Part shown: positions 1 through 9,274 of the stretch, one piece after another
Layout: each line of letters begins with the position of its first letter
Position numbering within the stretch: position 1 is the first letter of the stretch
Source: an uncultured Porphyromonadaceae bacterium
GTDB taxonomy: Bacteria > Bacteroidota > Bacteroidia > Bacteroidales > Muribaculaceae
Length of the DNA stretch: 32,797 nucleotides
Direction of reading: 5' to 3'
Assembly: GCA_947176995.1 (NCBI GenBank)
Contig: CAMWSY010000006.1
Span: forward strand, 1 to 32,797
Made by a program: the position numbers and the translations under genes
Notes under the pieces: generated by a model
Seen by the model: the letters and a program-made list of their open reading frames with translations, nothing else
Database searches by the model: none
Told to the model about the DNA's origin: nothing

Positions 1-1743
1 GACAAGTACAATGTGCCCCGTATCGGTTATGTCAACAAGATGGACCGCTCGGGCGCAAACTTCTTCGAGGTAGTGCGTCAGCTGCGTGAGGTGCTTGGTG
101 CAAACCCTGTGCCCATCCAGATACCTATCGGTGCCGAGGAGACTTTTAAGGGTGTTGTCGACCTCGTGAAGATGAAGGCTATCTTCTGGCACGACGAGAC
201 AATGGGTGCCGACTACTCTGAGGAGGAAATCCCCGCTACCCTCAAGGATGAGGCTGAAGAGTGGCGTGACAAGATGCTTGAGAAAATCGCCGAGTATGAC
301 GACGATCTCATGGCCAAGTACTTCGACGATCCCTCGACCATCACCATGGACGAGATCAAGAAGGCTCTCCGCGCTGCAACGCTGAAGATGGACATCGTGC
401 CCATGATCTGCGGCAGCTCGTTCAAGAACAAGGGTGTGCAGTGCCTGCTCGACTCTGTCTGCGCTTATCTGCCCAGCCCGCTTGATGCCGGTGCTGTAGA
501 GGGTCATGCAGTGGATGATCCCGACAAGATCATCACCCGTGAGCCGTCGAGCGATGCTCCGATGTGTGCTCTCGCATTCAAGATCGCTACTGACCCCTAT
601 GTAGGCCGTCTCTGCTTCTTCCGTGTTTACTCCGGCGACGTCAATGCCGGTTCTTATGTGCTCAACTCACGTTCGGGCAAGAAGGAGCGTATCAGCCGTC
701 TTTTCCAGATGCACTCCAACAAGCAGAATGCCAAGGAGCAGATCGGTTGCGGCGATATAGGTGCTGGCGTAGGATTCAAGGATATCCGCACCGGTGACAC
801 TCTGTGTGCAGAGGATGCACCCATCGTGCTTGAGGCTATGGACTTCCCCGATCCCGTGATCGGTATCGCCGTAGAGCCTAAGACTCAGAAGGATCTTGAC
901 AAGCTCGGCGTTGGCCTTCAGAAGCTCGCTGAGGAGGATCCCACTTTCCGCGTTCAGACAAACGAGGAGACCGGCCAGACCGTTATTTCGGGTATGGGTG
1001 AGCTTCACCTCGACATCATCATCGACCGTCTGCGCCGCGAGTTCAAGGTTGAGTGTAATCAGGGTCGTCCGCAGGTTACCTACAAGGAGTCTATCACCAA
1101 GCCGGTTGAGCTCCGCGAGGTATTCAAGAAGCAGACCGGTGGTCGCGGTAAGTTTGCCGATATCATCGTGCGCGTTGAGCCGGTTGATCCGGGCTTCGAA
1201 GGTGGTCTGCAGTTTGTCGACGAGGTTAAGGGTGGTAACATTCCTAAGGAATTTATTCCCTCGATCCAGAAGGGCTTTACAACTGCTATGAAGAACGGTG
1301 TTCTCGCCGGCTTCCCTGTAGAGCAGCTTAAGGTTACGGTGCTCGACGGTTCGTTCCACCCCGTCGATTCCGACCAGCTCTCATTTGAGCTTTGTGCTAT
1401 TCAGGCCTTCAAGAAGGCTTCGGAGAAGGCAGGTCCTGTGCTTCTCGAGCCTATCATGAAGATTGAGGTTGTTACTCCCGAGGAGAGCATGGGTGACGTG
1501 ATCAGTGACCTTAACAAGCGTCGCGGTCAGGTAGAGGGCATGGAGACATCGCGCTCGGGTGCCCGTGTCGTAAAGGCTAAGGCTCCGCTCGCCGAGATGT
1601 TCGGTTACGTGACCGCCCTCCGCACGATCACTTCGGGTCGCGCCACTTCAACAATGTCGTTCAGTCACTACAGCGAGGTGAGCAACTCGATCGCCAAGAA
1701 CGTGCTCACTGAGTGCCAGGGACGTGTCGACCTCATCAAATAA
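1..1743 (+). CDS. fusA: Elongation factor G, 3' part (5' end outside window)
   Basis: Translational GTPase that moves tRNA and mRNA through the ribosome after peptide bond formation and works with RRF in ribosome recycling. The reading frame is open from base 1, so the gene begins upstream; 580 codons plus stop are visible. The G4 guanine-specificity motif NKMD lies near visible residue 13, so the missing part is the start of the G domain with the P loop and switch regions. Downstream domains are clear: the domain III segment [12 protein letters not shown], the domain IV fold, and a C-terminal domain ending in RVDLIK. It precedes rpsJ by 23 bases, the usual Bacteroidota str-to-S10 junction. 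Long antisense frames opposite it are shadows. Confidence 0.97.
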   Translation, partial: DKYNVPRIGYVNKMDRSGANFFEVVRQLREVLGANPVPIQIPIGAEETFKGVVDLVKMKAIFWHDETMGADYSEEEIPATLKDEAEEWRDKMLEKIAEYDDDLMAKYFDDPSTITMDEIKKALRAATLKMDIVPMICGSSFKNKGVQCLLDSVCAYLPSPLDAGAVEGHAVDDPDKIITREPSSDAPMCALAFKIATDPYVGRLCFFRVYSGDVNAGSYVLNSRSGKKERISRLFQMHSNKQNAKEQIGCGDIGAGVGFKDIRTGDTLCAEDAPIVLEAMDFPDPVIGIAVEPKTQKDLDKLGVGLQKLAEEDPTFRVQTNEETGQTVISGMGELHLDIIIDRLRREFKVECNQGRPQVTYKESITKPVELREVFKKQTGGRGKFADIIVRVEPVDPGFEGGLQFVDEVKGGNIPKEFIPSIQKGFTTAMKNGVLAGFPVEQLKVTVLDGSFHPVDSDQLSFELCAIQAFKKASEKAGPVLLEPIMKIEVVTPEESMGDVISDLNKRRGQVEGMETSRSGARVVKAKAPLAEMFGYVTALRTITSGRATSTMSFSHYSEVSNSIAKNVLTECQGRVDLIK

Positions 1744-1766
1744 GTAAACTTCTCACACACTATTAT

Positions 1767-2072
1767 ATGAGCCAAAAAATACGTATCAAGCTCAAGAGCT
1801 ATGATCACAATCTGGTGGACAAGTCGGCCGAGAAGATCGTGAAGACCGTGAAGTCGACCGGGGCTGTAATTTCAGGTCCGATACCCCTGCCCACCCACAA
1901 GCGCATTTTCACGGTTAACCGTTCGACGTTTGTCAACAAGAAGAGCCGTGAGCAGTTCCAGCTTTCTTCATTCAAGCGTCTGATCGATATCTACAATTCG
2001 ACGGCCAAGACCGTGGACGCTCTCATGAAGCTCGAGCTTCCCAGTGGCGTAGAAGTGGAAATCAAGGTCTGA
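1767..2072 (+). CDS. rpsJ: 30S ribosomal protein S10
   Basis: Small-subunit head protein, 101 residues, the usual length; the NusB-S10 pair also takes part in antitermination in other bacteria. I chose the ATG giving [18 protein letters not shown], which matches the family N-terminus. An in-frame start 54 bases upstream would lie inside fusA and add an unrelated 18-residue extension. The family core [18 protein letters not shown] is present. It follows fusA by 23 bases and is followed by a 135-base spacer holding a strong hairpin, so rplC and later genes may be controlled separately from it. Confidence 0.97.
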   Translation: MSQKIRIKLKSYDHNLVDKSAEKIVKTVKSTGAVISGPIPLPTHKRIFTVNRSTFVNKKSREQFQLSSFKRLIDIYNSTAKTVDALMKLELPSGVEVEIKV

Positions 2073-2111
2073 TATAACACGGATCGCTTAAATTTTACTC
2101 AAGAGATCAAT

Positions 2112-2162
2112 CGTCGTGAGCCGTGGCGGGAATGCCGGTGACGGGGTTCCCGCCCGCGGACG
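2112..2162 (+). promoter_or_regulatory. Long hairpin between rpsJ and rplC, candidate autoregulatory leader
   Basis: Arms GGCGGGAA (2125-2132) and TTCCCGCC (2147-2154) pair perfectly over 8 bp. Inside them CCG and CGG close the tetraloop GTGA, a GNRA-type loop. Outer complementary bits (CGTC 2112-2115 with GACG 2159-2162) may lengthen the stem. No T-tract follows, so it does not look like a terminator. It lies in the 135-base rpsJ-rplC spacer. A ribosomal-protein binding leader is my inference; I cannot name the ligand. Confidence 0.5.
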
Positions 2163-2207
2163 CGATGCTGAGAAAATGAATAATAAATCCCAACAGTAAA
2201 CGTAGAA

Positions 2208-2825
2208 ATGCCAGGATTAATTGGAAAGAAAATCGGAATGACATCCGTTTTCAGTGCCGACGGCAAGAATGTGCCGTGCACTGTTATCGAAGTTGGCCCC
2301 TGCGTGGTTACTCAGGTCAAGACTGTTGAGACCGACGGCTACAATGCCCTCCAGCTCGGTTTTGGCGCTCAGAAGGAAAAGCATCTGACGCAGCCCGAGA
2401 TCGGTCACTTCAAGAAAGCCGGAGTAGCTCCTCAGCGCCACTTGGCCGAGTTCAAAGGTTTCGAGGGTGACTACAAGATGGGTGACACCATCACGGTCGA
2501 CATGTTCAGCGAGTCTGATTTCGTCGATGTAGTGGGCACTTCGAAAGGTAAGGGTTTTCAGGGCGTTGTGAAGCGTCATGGTTTTGGTGGTGTCGGTCAG
2601 AGCACTCACGGCCAGCACAACCGTCTGCGTGCTCCCGGTTCGGTGGGCGCCTGCTCGTATCCCGCTAAGGTGTTCAAGGGTATGCGCATGGCCGGCCAGA
2701 TGGGCAACGAGCGTGTGACGGTTCAAAACCTGCAGGTGGTGAAGATCATCCCTGAGCACAACCTGATGATGATTAAGGGCTCGGTACCCGGAGCCAAGGG
2801 TTCAATCGTAATGATCGAGAAGTAA
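2208..2825 (+). CDS. rplC: 50S ribosomal protein L3
   Basis: Large-subunit assembly-initiator protein, 205 residues, whose central loop reaches toward the peptidyl-transferase centre. The N-terminus [15 protein letters not shown] is typical of L3. The basic central loop around residues 105-150 contains [16 protein letters not shown] and [13 protein letters not shown], the most conserved part of the family, and the protein ends in [11 protein letters not shown]. The ATG follows a 135-base spacer with a strong hairpin. The next gene, rplD, starts six bases after the stop, so the two are probably translated together. Confidence 0.97.
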   Translation: MPGLIGKKIGMTSVFSADGKNVPCTVIEVGPCVVTQVKTVETDGYNALQLGFGAQKEKHLTQPEIGHFKKAGVAPQRHLAEFKGFEGDYKMGDTITVDMFSESDFVDVVGTSKGKGFQGVVKRHGFGGVGQSTHGQHNRLRAPGSVGACSYPAKVFKGMRMAGQMGNERVTVQNLQVVKIIPEHNLMMIKGSVPGAKGSIVMIEK

Positions 2826-2831
2826 ACGGAA

Positions 2832-3452
2832 ATGGAACTCGCAGTCTATAACATAAAGGGCGAAGACACCGGCCGCAAGGTAACGCTGAGCGACGAGGTG
2901 TTTGGCATCGAGCCCAACGAGCACGCCATCTATCTGGACGTGAAGCAGTACTTGGCCAATCAGCGTCAGGGTACTCACAAATCAAAAGAGCGTAGCGAGG
3001 TTTCCGGCTCTACCCGTAAGCTGCACAAGCAGAAGGGTGGCGGCGGCAGCCGTATCGGCGATATCAACTCCCCGGTTCTGGTGGGTGGCGGCCGTGTGTT
3101 CGGTCCCCGTCCCCGCGACTATCGTTTCAAGCTCAACAAGAAGGTTAAGCAGCTTGCCCGCAAGAGCGCTCTCTCGCTTAAGGCACGTGACGGTGAGATT
3201 GTGGTGGTTGAGAACTTCACCATCGAGGCTCCGAAGACTAAAGATTTCATAAATATTGTGAAAAATCTTAAAGTTGAGGGTCAGAAGGTGCTGGTGGTTT
3301 TACCTTCACAGGATAAAAACGTATATTTGTCGTCGAGAAATGTGCCCGGTGCAGAGGTTACTACTGCAACGGACATCAACACGTATGCGCTTCTCAACAA
3401 TAAGGCTCTCCTCCTCGCCGAGGGTAGCCTCGATGTGATTAATAAACTTTAA
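2832..3452 (+). CDS. rplD: 50S ribosomal protein L4
   Basis: Large-subunit protein lining the peptide exit tunnel, 206 residues. The tunnel loop around residues 45-95 includes [15 protein letters not shown] and the glycine-rich [19 protein letters not shown], as in other L4 proteins, followed by the [10 protein letters not shown] segment. In E. coli L4 represses its own operon through the S10 leader. No copy of that leader can be judged here because the operon start is outside the window. The gene sits six bases after rplC and 19 bases before rplW. Confidence 0.97.
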   Translation: MELAVYNIKGEDTGRKVTLSDEVFGIEPNEHAIYLDVKQYLANQRQGTHKSKERSEVSGSTRKLHKQKGGGGSRIGDINSPVLVGGGRVFGPRPRDYRFKLNKKVKQLARKSALSLKARDGEIVVVENFTIEAPKTKDFINIVKNLKVEGQKVLVVLPSQDKNVYLSSRNVPGAEVTTATDINTYALLNNKALLLAEGSLDVINKL

Positions 3453-3471
3453 GGCCCAGAAGTAGAAGACA

Positions 3472-3762
3472 ATGGACATACAGATTATTCCCGTTGTGAC
3501 GGAAAAGGCCAACGGCCTTACCGACAAGCTCAACCGTTACACTTTCCGTGTGACGGAGTCGGCCAACAAGTTTCAGATCAAGGATCTCGTGGAGAAGCTC
3601 TACGGCGTGAAAGTCGAGGCTGTCAACACGATGGTCGTGCGCGGTAAGAACAAGTCGCGCTACACCAAGAGCGGTTTTCTCCGCGGCAAGACTGCCGGCT
3701 GGAAGAAGGCTGTGGTGACGCTCGCTGAAGGAGCCACGATCGACTTTTATAGCAATATCTGA
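3472..3762 (+). CDS. rplW: 50S ribosomal protein L23
   Basis: Large-subunit protein at the tunnel exit and the docking site for trigger factor and SRP in known systems; 96 residues, normal length. The family signatures are [12 protein letters not shown] near the N-terminus, the strand [32 protein letters not shown], and a basic loop [23 protein letters not shown] that inserts into 23S rRNA. The ATG is preceded by an A/G-rich stretch. It lies between rplD and rplB in the standard S10 order. Confidence 0.97.
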   Translation: MDIQIIPVVTEKANGLTDKLNRYTFRVTESANKFQIKDLVEKLYGVKVEAVNTMVVRGKNKSRYTKSGFLRGKTAGWKKAVVTLAEGATIDFYSNI

Positions 3763-3785
3763 CAGAAATATCTGATCAAATCATA

Positions 3786-4613
3786 ATGGCAGTAAGAAAA
3801 TTCAAGCCCACCACACCTGGGCAGCGACACAAGGTTATTGGCGTGTTCAAAGGAGTGATAACTGCCACCACGCCAGAGAAATCTCTTACAGTCGGAAAGA
3901 AGAGCACGGGCGGCCGTAATGCCGAAGGTCATCTGACCACCCGCTATCGCGGAGGCGGCCACAAGCGCAAGTACCGTATCATCGACTTCAAGAGAAACAA
4001 AACAGGTGTGCCCGCAGTAGTGAAATCGATCGAGTACGATCCTAACCGTTCGGCCCGTATCGCTCTCCTCTACTACGTGGACGGAGCGAAAGCCTATATC
4101 GTGGCACCCAACGGCCTTGAGGTAGGCCAGAAGGTGGTAAGCGGCCCCGAGGCTGCTCCCGAGGTAGGAAACGCACTTCCGCTCAACAAGATTCCCGTGG
4201 GAACCGTGGTTCACAACATCGAGCTCCGTCCCGGACAGGGTGCGCTCATGGCGCGTTCGGCCGGCACTTTCGCTCAGATCGTTTCGCGTGACGGCTCCTA
4301 TGTGATAGTCAAGTTGCCTTCGGGCGAGACTCGCCGCATCCTTGGCGAGTGCATGGCTACTGTCGGCGTTGTCGGCAACAGCGAGCACTCTCTGGAGCGT
4401 TCGGGCAAGGCAGGCCGCAGCCGCTGGCTGGGTCGCCGTCCGCACAACCGCGGTGTTGTCATGAACCCTGTCGATCACCCGATGGGTGGTGGCGAGGGCC
4501 GCGCTTCGGGCGGACATCCCCGCTCGCGCAAGGGTCTCTACTCAAAGGGCCTGAAGACACGCGCACCGAAGAAGCTCTCCAACAAGTATATTATCGAGCG
4601 CAGGAAGAAATAA
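3786..4613 (+). CDS. rplB: 50S ribosomal protein L2
   Basis: Primary 23S rRNA-binding protein needed for subunit association and a competent peptidyl-transferase centre; 275 residues. It starts [16 protein letters not shown], has the conserved [20 protein letters not shown] region near residues 55-75, and ends with the invariant [19 protein letters not shown] segment. The functionally important histidine of the DHP triplet is retained; the next histidine of the common HPHGGG form is Met here. The neighbours rplW and rpsS keep the canonical order. Confidence 0.97.
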   Translation: MAVRKFKPTTPGQRHKVIGVFKGVITATTPEKSLTVGKKSTGGRNAEGHLTTRYRGGGHKRKYRIIDFKRNKTGVPAVVKSIEYDPNRSARIALLYYVDGAKAYIVAPNGLEVGQKVVSGPEAAPEVGNALPLNKIPVGTVVHNIELRPGQGALMARSAGTFAQIVSRDGSYVIVKLPSGETRRILGECMATVGVVGNSEHSLERSGKAGRSRWLGRRPHNRGVVMNPVDHPMGGGEGRASGGHPRSRKGLYSKGLKTRAPKKLSNKYIIERRKK

Positions 4614-4637
4614 TCAATCTTGACTATCTGAATCAAC

Positions 4638-4907
4638 ATGAGTCGTTCACTGAAAAAAGGACCCTTTATCAGCATCAAGCTGGAGAAGAAGGTATCCGAC
4701 ATGGATGCAACTGGCAAGAAGTCGGTAATCAAGACTTGGAGCCGTGCCTCGATGATAGCGCCCGAGTTTGTTGGCCACACATTTGCTGTGCATAACGGCA
4801 ACAAGTTCATTCCCGTCTATGTGACGGAGAACATGGTTGGTCACAAGCTGGGTGAGTTTGCGCCCACGCGCACCTTCCGCGGCCACGCCGGCAATAAGAA
4901 GAAATAA
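4638..4907 (+). CDS. rpsS: 30S ribosomal protein S19
   Basis: Small-subunit head protein that forms a complex with S13 near the A and P sites and takes part in intersubunit bridges; 89 residues, normal. The N-terminus [11 protein letters not shown] is diagnostic, followed by the core [21 protein letters not shown] and the C-terminal [18 protein letters not shown]. The start follows rplB by 24 bases. A 53-base AT-rich gap separates it from rplV; no terminator is visible there, so transcription should continue. Confidence 0.97.
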   Translation: MSRSLKKGPFISIKLEKKVSDMDATGKKSVIKTWSRASMIAPEFVGHTFAVHNGNKFIPVYVTENMVGHKLGEFAPTRTFRGHAGNKKK

Positions 4908-4960
4908 TGCCGGAACGGGTCAAATCATAAACTGAATAATTAAAAGCTTACATCGCAACT

Positions 4961-5377
4961 ATGGGAGTAAGAAAAAGAGAGGCTGCCGACCAGCGGAAGG
5001 AAGAGCAGAAGCACATAGCTTTCGCGAAGCTCACCAACATTCCGTCGTCGCCGCGCAAGATGCGCCTTGTAGCCGACCTTGTGCGCGGCAAGGAAGTGTT
5101 CCGTGCGCTTGGTATCCTCAAGTTCTCCAATAAGGAGGCAGCTGCCCGTCTGGAGAAGCTGGTGCGTTCGGCCATCGCCAACTGGGAGGCCAAGAATGAG
5201 CGCAAGGCTGAGGCAGGGGAGCTTTACATCACCACTATATTCGTCAATCCGGCACCTATGCTGAAGCGTCTTCGTCCGGCTCCTCAGGGTCGCGGCTACC
5301 GTATACGCAAGCGTGCCAACCATGTCACCGTGGTGGTTGACACCATCGACAATGATGTTAAAAAACACGAAGCTTAA
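4961..5377 (+). CDS. rplV: 50S ribosomal protein L22
   Basis: Exit-tunnel protein with a beta hairpin that reaches the tunnel constriction; 138 residues, longer than the roughly 110 of E. coli. The additions are a charged N-terminal arm ([18 protein letters not shown]) and a modest C-terminal tail. The core begins at [25 protein letters not shown], and the beta-hairpin region is [20 protein letters not shown]. The gene is followed six bases later by rpsC, suggesting coupled translation. Confidence 0.96.
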   Translation: MGVRKREAADQRKEEQKHIAFAKLTNIPSSPRKMRLVADLVRGKEVFRALGILKFSNKEAAARLEKLVRSAIANWEAKNERKAEAGELYITTIFVNPAPMLKRLRPAPQGRGYRIRKRANHVTVVVDTIDNDVKKHEA

Positions 5378-5383
5378 TAGTAT

Positions 5384-6106
5384 ATGGGACAGAAAGTAAA
5401 TCCGATCAGCAATCGTCTTGGCGTCATCCGCGGCTGGGATTCCAACTGGTTCGGCGGCAAGAAGTACGGTGATACTCTGCTCGAAGATGCAAAGCTTCGT
5501 AAGTATCTCAATGTGCGTCTCGCAAAGTCGAGCGTGTCGCGTATCGTCATCGAGCGCACTCTGAAGCTCATCACCATCACAGTGTGCACCTCGCGTCCGG
5601 GTCTTATCATCGGCAAGGGTGGCACAGAGGTTGACAAGCTCAAGGAAGAGCTGAAGAAGATCACCGACAAGGAGGTTCAGATCAACATCTTTGAGGTGAA
5701 GCGTCCGGAGCTCGACGCTGAGATCGTGGCTGCCAATGTTGCCCGTCAGATCGAGGGTAAGATCGCTTACCGCCGTGCTGTGAAGATGGCTATCGCATCG
5801 ACGATGCGTGCCGGTGCAGAGGGTATCAAAATTCAGGTTTCGGGCCGTCTGAACGGTGCCGAGATCGCCCGCTCTGAGATGTTTAAGGAGGGTCGCACTC
5901 CGCTTCACACATTCCGTGCCGACATCGACTATGCACTTGTCGAGGCTCACACCAAGGTTGGTGTAATCGGTGTGAAGGTGTGGATCTGCCGTGGCGAAGT
6001 CTATGGCAAGCGTGACCTTGCGCCTGCTTTCGGTGCAAACCAGAAGGAGGAGCGTCGTGAGGAGCGTCGCGGTGGTTTCCGTAAGCCCCGCGGAGGAAAT
6101 CGTTGA
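5384..6106 (+). CDS. rpsC: 30S ribosomal protein S3
   Basis: Head protein at the mRNA entry channel with helicase activity in known ribosomes; 240 residues. It starts [23 protein letters not shown] domain carries the GxxG loop GKGG at about residues 77-80 (in [16 protein letters not shown]). The C-terminal half has [19 protein letters not shown] and [16 protein letters not shown]. The tail is strongly charged, with repeated EERR followed by Gly/Arg residues, a common lineage extension. It lies between rplV and rplP. Confidence 0.97.
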   Translation: MGQKVNPISNRLGVIRGWDSNWFGGKKYGDTLLEDAKLRKYLNVRLAKSSVSRIVIERTLKLITITVCTSRPGLIIGKGGTEVDKLKEELKKITDKEVQINIFEVKRPELDAEIVAANVARQIEGKIAYRRAVKMAIASTMRAGAEGIKIQVSGRLNGAEIARSEMFKEGRTPLHTFRADIDYALVEAHTKVGVIGVKVWICRGEVYGKRDLAPAFGANQKEERREERRGGFRKPRGGNR

Positions 6107-6138
6107 ACAATATTGCATTGAATATACAATAGCAGAAA

Positions 6139-6570
6139 ATGTTACAACCAAAGAAAACAAAGTTTCGCCGACAGCAAAAAGGCCGCATGAAGGGCAACGC
6201 GCAGCGTGGCAATCAGCTGGCTTTCGGATCGTTTGGCATCAAGACTCTTGAAGCCAAATGGATCACCGGCCGCCAGATTGAGGCAGCCCGTATTGCTGTT
6301 ACCCGTTACATGCAGCGCCAGGGACAAATCTGGATCAGAATCTTCCCCGACAAGCCCATCACAAAGAAACCTGCCGAGGTGCGAATGGGTAAAGGTAAGG
6401 GTTCGCCCGAAGGATTTGTAGCGCCTGTTACACCGGGACGTATGATTATCGAAGTTGAGGGCGTTAGCTACGACATCGCTAAGGAAGCGCTCCGTCTGGC
6501 CGCTCAGAAGCTTCCCGTGACCACCAAGTTTGTGGTGCGCCGCGACTATGACCCCACTCAAAACGTCTAA
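6139..6570 (+). CDS. rplP: 50S ribosomal protein L16
   Basis: Large-subunit protein near the A-site tRNA and the L7/L12 stalk base; 143 residues. It starts [19 protein letters not shown] and has the core [24 protein letters not shown], the segment [24 protein letters not shown], and the C-terminal [22 protein letters not shown]. These are all standard. The gene follows rpsC by 32 bases and precedes rpmC by six. An upstream in-frame ORF over the rpsC 3' end is not needed, since this ATG gives the full family protein. Confidence 0.97.
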   Translation: MLQPKKTKFRRQQKGRMKGNAQRGNQLAFGSFGIKTLEAKWITGRQIEAARIAVTRYMQRQGQIWIRIFPDKPITKKPAEVRMGKGKGSPEGFVAPVTPGRMIIEVEGVSYDIAKEALRLAAQKLPVTTKFVVRRDYDPTQNV

Positions 6571-6576
6571 GCCGCC

Positions 6577-6774
6577 ATGAAGCAGGAAGAAATTAAGGAG
6601 ATGGCTACGGCCGACCTCAAGGAGCGTCTGGCCCAGATGGAGAAGGAGTACCGCCAGCTTAAGGCTCAGCATGCCGTGAGCCCTATCGACAGCCCGGCCA
6701 AGATCACCAAGGACCGCAAGGCTATAGCTCGCGTGAAGACAGAACTCCGTATGCGTGAAATCAACAATAAGTAA
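6577..6774 (+). CDS. rpmC: 50S ribosomal protein L29
   Basis: Small two-helix large-subunit protein near the tunnel exit, 65 residues. It starts [29 protein letters not shown] and ends in the family motif [17 protein letters not shown], which matches the usual IARVxTxLRE signature. Six bases separate it from rplP and 11 from rpsQ, so these small genes probably share translation initiation by coupling. Confidence 0.96.
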   Translation: MKQEEIKEMATADLKERLAQMEKEYRQLKAQHAVSPIDSPAKITKDRKAIARVKTELRMREINNK

Positions 6775-6785
6775 GCCGCATCGAT

Positions 6786-7043
6786 ATGGAAACGAGAAAT
6801 CTGCGTAAAGAGCGCATCGGTGTGGTGTCGAGCAACAAGGCCGACAAGACTATCACTGTGACAGTGAAGTGGAAGGAGAAACATCCGATCTACGGCAAGT
6901 TTGTCAATAAGACCAAGAAGTTCCACGCCCACGACGAGAAGAACGAGTGCAGCATCGGCGACACGGTGCGCCTCATGGAGACGCGTCCCTTGAGCAAGAC
7001 CAAGAGATGGCGTTTAGTCGAAATCATAGAAAAAGTAAAATAA
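6786..7043 (+). CDS. rpsQ: 30S ribosomal protein S17
   Basis: Primary 16S rRNA binder of the OB fold, 85 residues, normal length. It begins [29 protein letters not shown], with the conserved VVSxKxDKTI motif, and ends with [23 protein letters not shown], the signature C-terminal strand of S17. It sits between rpmC and rplN with short gaps (11 and six bases), as expected for the S10/spc boundary. Confidence 0.97.
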   Translation: METRNLRKERIGVVSSNKADKTITVTVKWKEKHPIYGKFVNKTKKFHAHDEKNECSIGDTVRLMETRPLSKTKRWRLVEIIEKVK

Positions 7044-7049
7044 CGAGCC

Positions 7050-7415
7050 ATGATACAGACCGAATCCCGCCTTACGGTAGCTGACAACAGCGGCGCCAAG
7101 GAGGCACTGTGCATCCATGTGCTCGGAGGCACCGGACGCCGTTATGCATCGGTAGGCGACATCATCGTGGTGTCGGTGAAGAGTGTCATTCCGTCGTCTG
7201 ACATCAAGAAGGGCACGGTATCGAAGGCCGTCGTAGTGCGCACCAAGAAGGAGGTGCGTCGTCCCGACGGATCTTATATCCGCTTCGACGATAATGCCTG
7301 TGTGCTGCTCAACAATGCCGGTGAGCTCCGCGGCACCCGTATCTTCGGACCTGTTGCGCGCGAGCTTCGTGCGACCAACATGAAGATTGTGTCGCTGGCA
7401 CCCGAGGTGCTTTGA
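7050..7415 (+). CDS. rplN: 50S ribosomal protein L14
   Basis: Large-subunit protein forming bridges with the 30S subunit and the docking site of silencing factor RsfS in other bacteria; 121 residues, the standard length. The N-terminus [27 protein letters not shown] is diagnostic, followed by [27 protein letters not shown] and the C-terminal GPVARELR segment ending in SLAPEVL. In E. coli this is the first gene of the spc operon; here only six bases separate it from rpsQ, so S10 and spc are probably one transcription unit. Confidence 0.97.
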   Translation: MIQTESRLTVADNSGAKEALCIHVLGGTGRRYASVGDIIVVSVKSVIPSSDIKKGTVSKAVVVRTKKEVRRPDGSYIRFDDNACVLLNNAGELRGTRIFGPVARELRATNMKIVSLAPEVL

Positions 7416-7462
7416 GAAAGAGACAGACGTCGAACCATCCCCATCAAGAAGCAAGCTAAGAA

Positions 7463-7786
7463 ATGAGCAAGTTAAAGATAAAGAAAGGCGACACTGTCTA
7501 TGTTCTTTCCGGCGAGGACCGTGGCCGTCAGGGCCGCGTCCTCGAGGTGCTTCCCAAGAAGGGTCGCGCTATCGTTGAGGGCATAAACATTGTCTCGAAG
7601 AGCGCCAAGCCGAGCGCCAAGCATCCGCAGGGAGGCATCATCAAGATGGAGGCTCCGCTGCATATTTCCAACCTGAGCCTGCTGGATCCCAAGAGCGGCA
7701 AGCCTACGCGCGTGGGTTTCCGCAAGGATGAGAAGGGCAACACGGTGCGTTATTCCAAGAAATCAGGAGAGGAGATCAAGCAATGA
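7463..7786 (+). CDS. rplX: 50S ribosomal protein L24
   Basis: Assembly initiator that binds the 5' domain of 23S rRNA; 107 residues. The KOW motif lies at the N-terminus ([27 protein letters not shown]), followed by [21 protein letters not shown] and the [20 protein letters not shown] tail. It is preceded by a 47-base gap after rplN. Its stop codon overlaps the start of rplE in the sequence ATGA, so L5 translation is very likely coupled to L24. Confidence 0.97.
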   Translation: MSKLKIKKGDTVYVLSGEDRGRQGRVLEVLPKKGRAIVEGINIVSKSAKPSAKHPQGGIIKMEAPLHISNLSLLDPKSGKPTRVGFRKDEKGNTVRYSKKSGEEIKQ

Positions 7787-8331
7787 GCCAGAACAGTGTA
7801 AAGAAAGACTATCAGGAGCGCATCGTGCCGGCTCTTACCAAGGAGTTCAGCTACACGACTCCTATGCAGGTTCCCCGCCTTGAGAAAATCGTAATCAATC
7901 AGGGTCTGGGTGCCGCCACTCAGGACAAGAAGATCATCGAGACCGCTATCAACGAGCTGACTGCCATCACCGGCCAGAAGGCTGTGGCAACTCTGTCGCG
8001 CAAGGATATCTCGAACTTCAAGGTGAGAAAGAAGATGCCGATCGGTGTGAGAGTGACTCTGCGTCGCGAGAAGATGTATGAGTTTCTGGAGCGTCTGATC
8101 AGAGTGGCTCTGCCCCGTATCCGTGACTTCAAGGGTATCGAGAGCAAGCTCGACGGCCGCGGCAACTACACTCTGGGTGTGACCGAGCAGATCATTTTCC
8201 CGGAGATCAACATCGACTCTATATCCAAGCTCATGGGCATGAACATCACTTTTGTGACTTCGGCCAACACGGACGAGGAGGGTTATGCTCTTCTCAAGCA
8301 GTTTGGACTTCCCTTCAAGAACGCTAAATAA
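7783..8331 (+). CDS. rplE: 50S ribosomal protein L5
   Basis: 5S rRNA-binding protein of the central protuberance, contacting the P-site tRNA; 182 residues. The family motifs are [16 protein letters not shown] near residue 30, then [32 protein letters not shown], and the C-terminal [19 protein letters not shown]. The start ATG overlaps the rplX stop by four bases. In E. coli this junction is where S8 represses the spc operon, but I do not see an obvious equivalent hairpin here; the structured spacer before rpsH is the better candidate. Confidence 0.97.
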   Translation: MSQNSVKKDYQERIVPALTKEFSYTTPMQVPRLEKIVINQGLGAATQDKKIIETAINELTAITGQKAVATLSRKDISNFKVRKKMPIGVRVTLRREKMYEFLERLIRVALPRIRDFKGIESKLDGRGNYTLGVTEQIIFPEINIDSISKLMGMNITFVTSANTDEEGYALLKQFGLPFKNAK

Positions 8332-8345
8332 GAGAGCACTGAACT

Positions 8346-8615
8346 ATGGCAAAAGAATCGATGAAGGCTCGTGAGGTGAAGCGTCAGAAGCTCGTAGCCC
8401 GCTATGCGGCCAAGAAGGCTGCTCTTAAGGAGGCCGGTGACTACGAGGGTCTGCAGAAGCTTCCCAAGAACGCTTCGAGCGTGAGACTGCACAACCGCTG
8501 CAGCATCACCGGGCGTCCCAAGGGCTATATCCGACAGTTCGGCATTTCGCGTATTCAGTTCCGCGAGATGGCATCGGCTGGTCTGATTCCCGGTGTGAAG
8601 AAGGCAAGCTGGTAA
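8346..8615 (+). CDS. rpsN: 30S ribosomal protein S14, zinc-free type
   Basis: Head protein of the small subunit; 89 residues. It starts [24 protein letters not shown] and ends with [30 protein letters not shown], the standard S14 C-terminus. The pair of CxxC zinc knuckles found in the short zinc-binding S14 form is absent: there is one cysteine, in [14 protein letters not shown]. It is therefore the C-minus form, as in other Bacteroidota. It is followed by a 239-base structured spacer before rpsH. Confidence 0.96.
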   Translation: MAKESMKAREVKRQKLVARYAAKKAALKEAGDYEGLQKLPKNASSVRLHNRCSITGRPKGYIRQFGISRIQFREMASAGLIPGVKKASW

Positions 8616-8854
8616 GGCGGACAGGCATTATCGAGGCCAACCGGGGATTTCGCAACGGGTTCCCGGGACGCCGAGAGAAGCGGAGCAACTGAGTTAGACT
8701 AAAATATGCCGGTCATGCTCCAGATGTGGAGAACAGGCAGGCGTAGCCCCGGGCCGGGGGTGCCGACCGGTTGACGTTGTGTCACGGAAGGCTAAGGCAA
8801 TTAAATATTGTCGGGAGCGATGAGTGTCCCGATCAATTTAACAAACAAATCAAA
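8616..8854 (+). promoter_or_regulatory. Structured 239-base spacer before rpsH, candidate ribosomal-protein leader
   Basis: Three structured elements are visible. The first pairs CCGGGGA (8641-8647) with TTCCCGG (8660-8666) with one G-U. The second looks like a three-way junction closed by CCGGTC (8709-8714) and GACCGG (8765-8770). It holds a hairpin with arms CTCC 8718-8721 and GGAG 8728-8731, and a second arm GGCA/TGCC (8736-8739/8761-8764) topped by CCCC/GGGG (8747-8750/8756-8759). The third pairs TCGGGA (8811-8816) with TCCCGA (8827-8832), 18 bases before the rpsH start region. No T-tract follows any of them and no convincing ORF is present. The regulatory role is inferred. Confidence 0.55.
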
Positions 8855-9253
8855 ATGACTGATCCCATAGCAGATTATCTGACAAGATTGAGGAACGCCA
8901 TCCACGCGGGTCACCGTGTGGTTGAGGTGCCTGCCTCAAACTTGAAAAAAGAGATCACAAAGATCCTTTTTGACCAGGGCTATATACTTAACTATAAGTT
9001 TATAGACGGTGTCAACACGCAGGGCGTGATAAAGATAGCGCTGAAATATGATCCGGTAGACCGCGTTAATGCCATCAAAGGTCTGAAGCGTGTATCGCGT
9101 CCGGGTCTTCGGCAGTATACCGGCTACAAAGATATGCCGCGAGTGCTCAACGGACTTGGTATCGCCATCCTGTCGACTTCGAAGGGTGTGATGACTAACA
9201 AGAAGGCTGCCGAGGAGAAGATCGGCGGTGAAGTGCTTTGCTATGTTTATTGA
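8855..9253 (+). CDS. rpsH: 30S ribosomal protein S8
   Basis: Primary binder of the 16S rRNA central domain and the translational repressor of the spc operon in E. coli; 132 residues, the usual length. The start is the ATG giving MTDPIADYLTRLRNAIHAGH, the diagnostic N-terminus. An in-frame ATG 84 bases upstream would add 28 unrelated residues encoded by the structured spacer and is rejected. The C-terminus ends with STSKGVMTNKKAAEEKIGGE and VLCYVY, as expected. It follows the structured spacer and precedes rplF by 21 bases. Confidence 0.97.
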   Translation: MTDPIADYLTRLRNAIHAGHRVVEVPASNLKKEITKILFDQGYILNYKFIDGVNTQGVIKIALKYDPVDRVNAIKGLKRVSRPGLRQYTGYKDMPRVLNGLGIAILSTSKGVMTNKKAAEEKIGGEVLCYVY

Positions 9254-9274
9254 TTTTAAGGGAGGACTTCAATT

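Noticed and set aside
4940..6160. 406-codon antisense ORF opposite rplV and rpsC
   Set aside because: Same codon-bias effect; it covers two well-conserved genes exactly and shows no family features.
8771..8854. N-terminal extension of S8 from an upstream ATG
   Set aside because: The extra 28 residues have no family match and lie over hairpins; the ATG at 8855 gives the standard S8.
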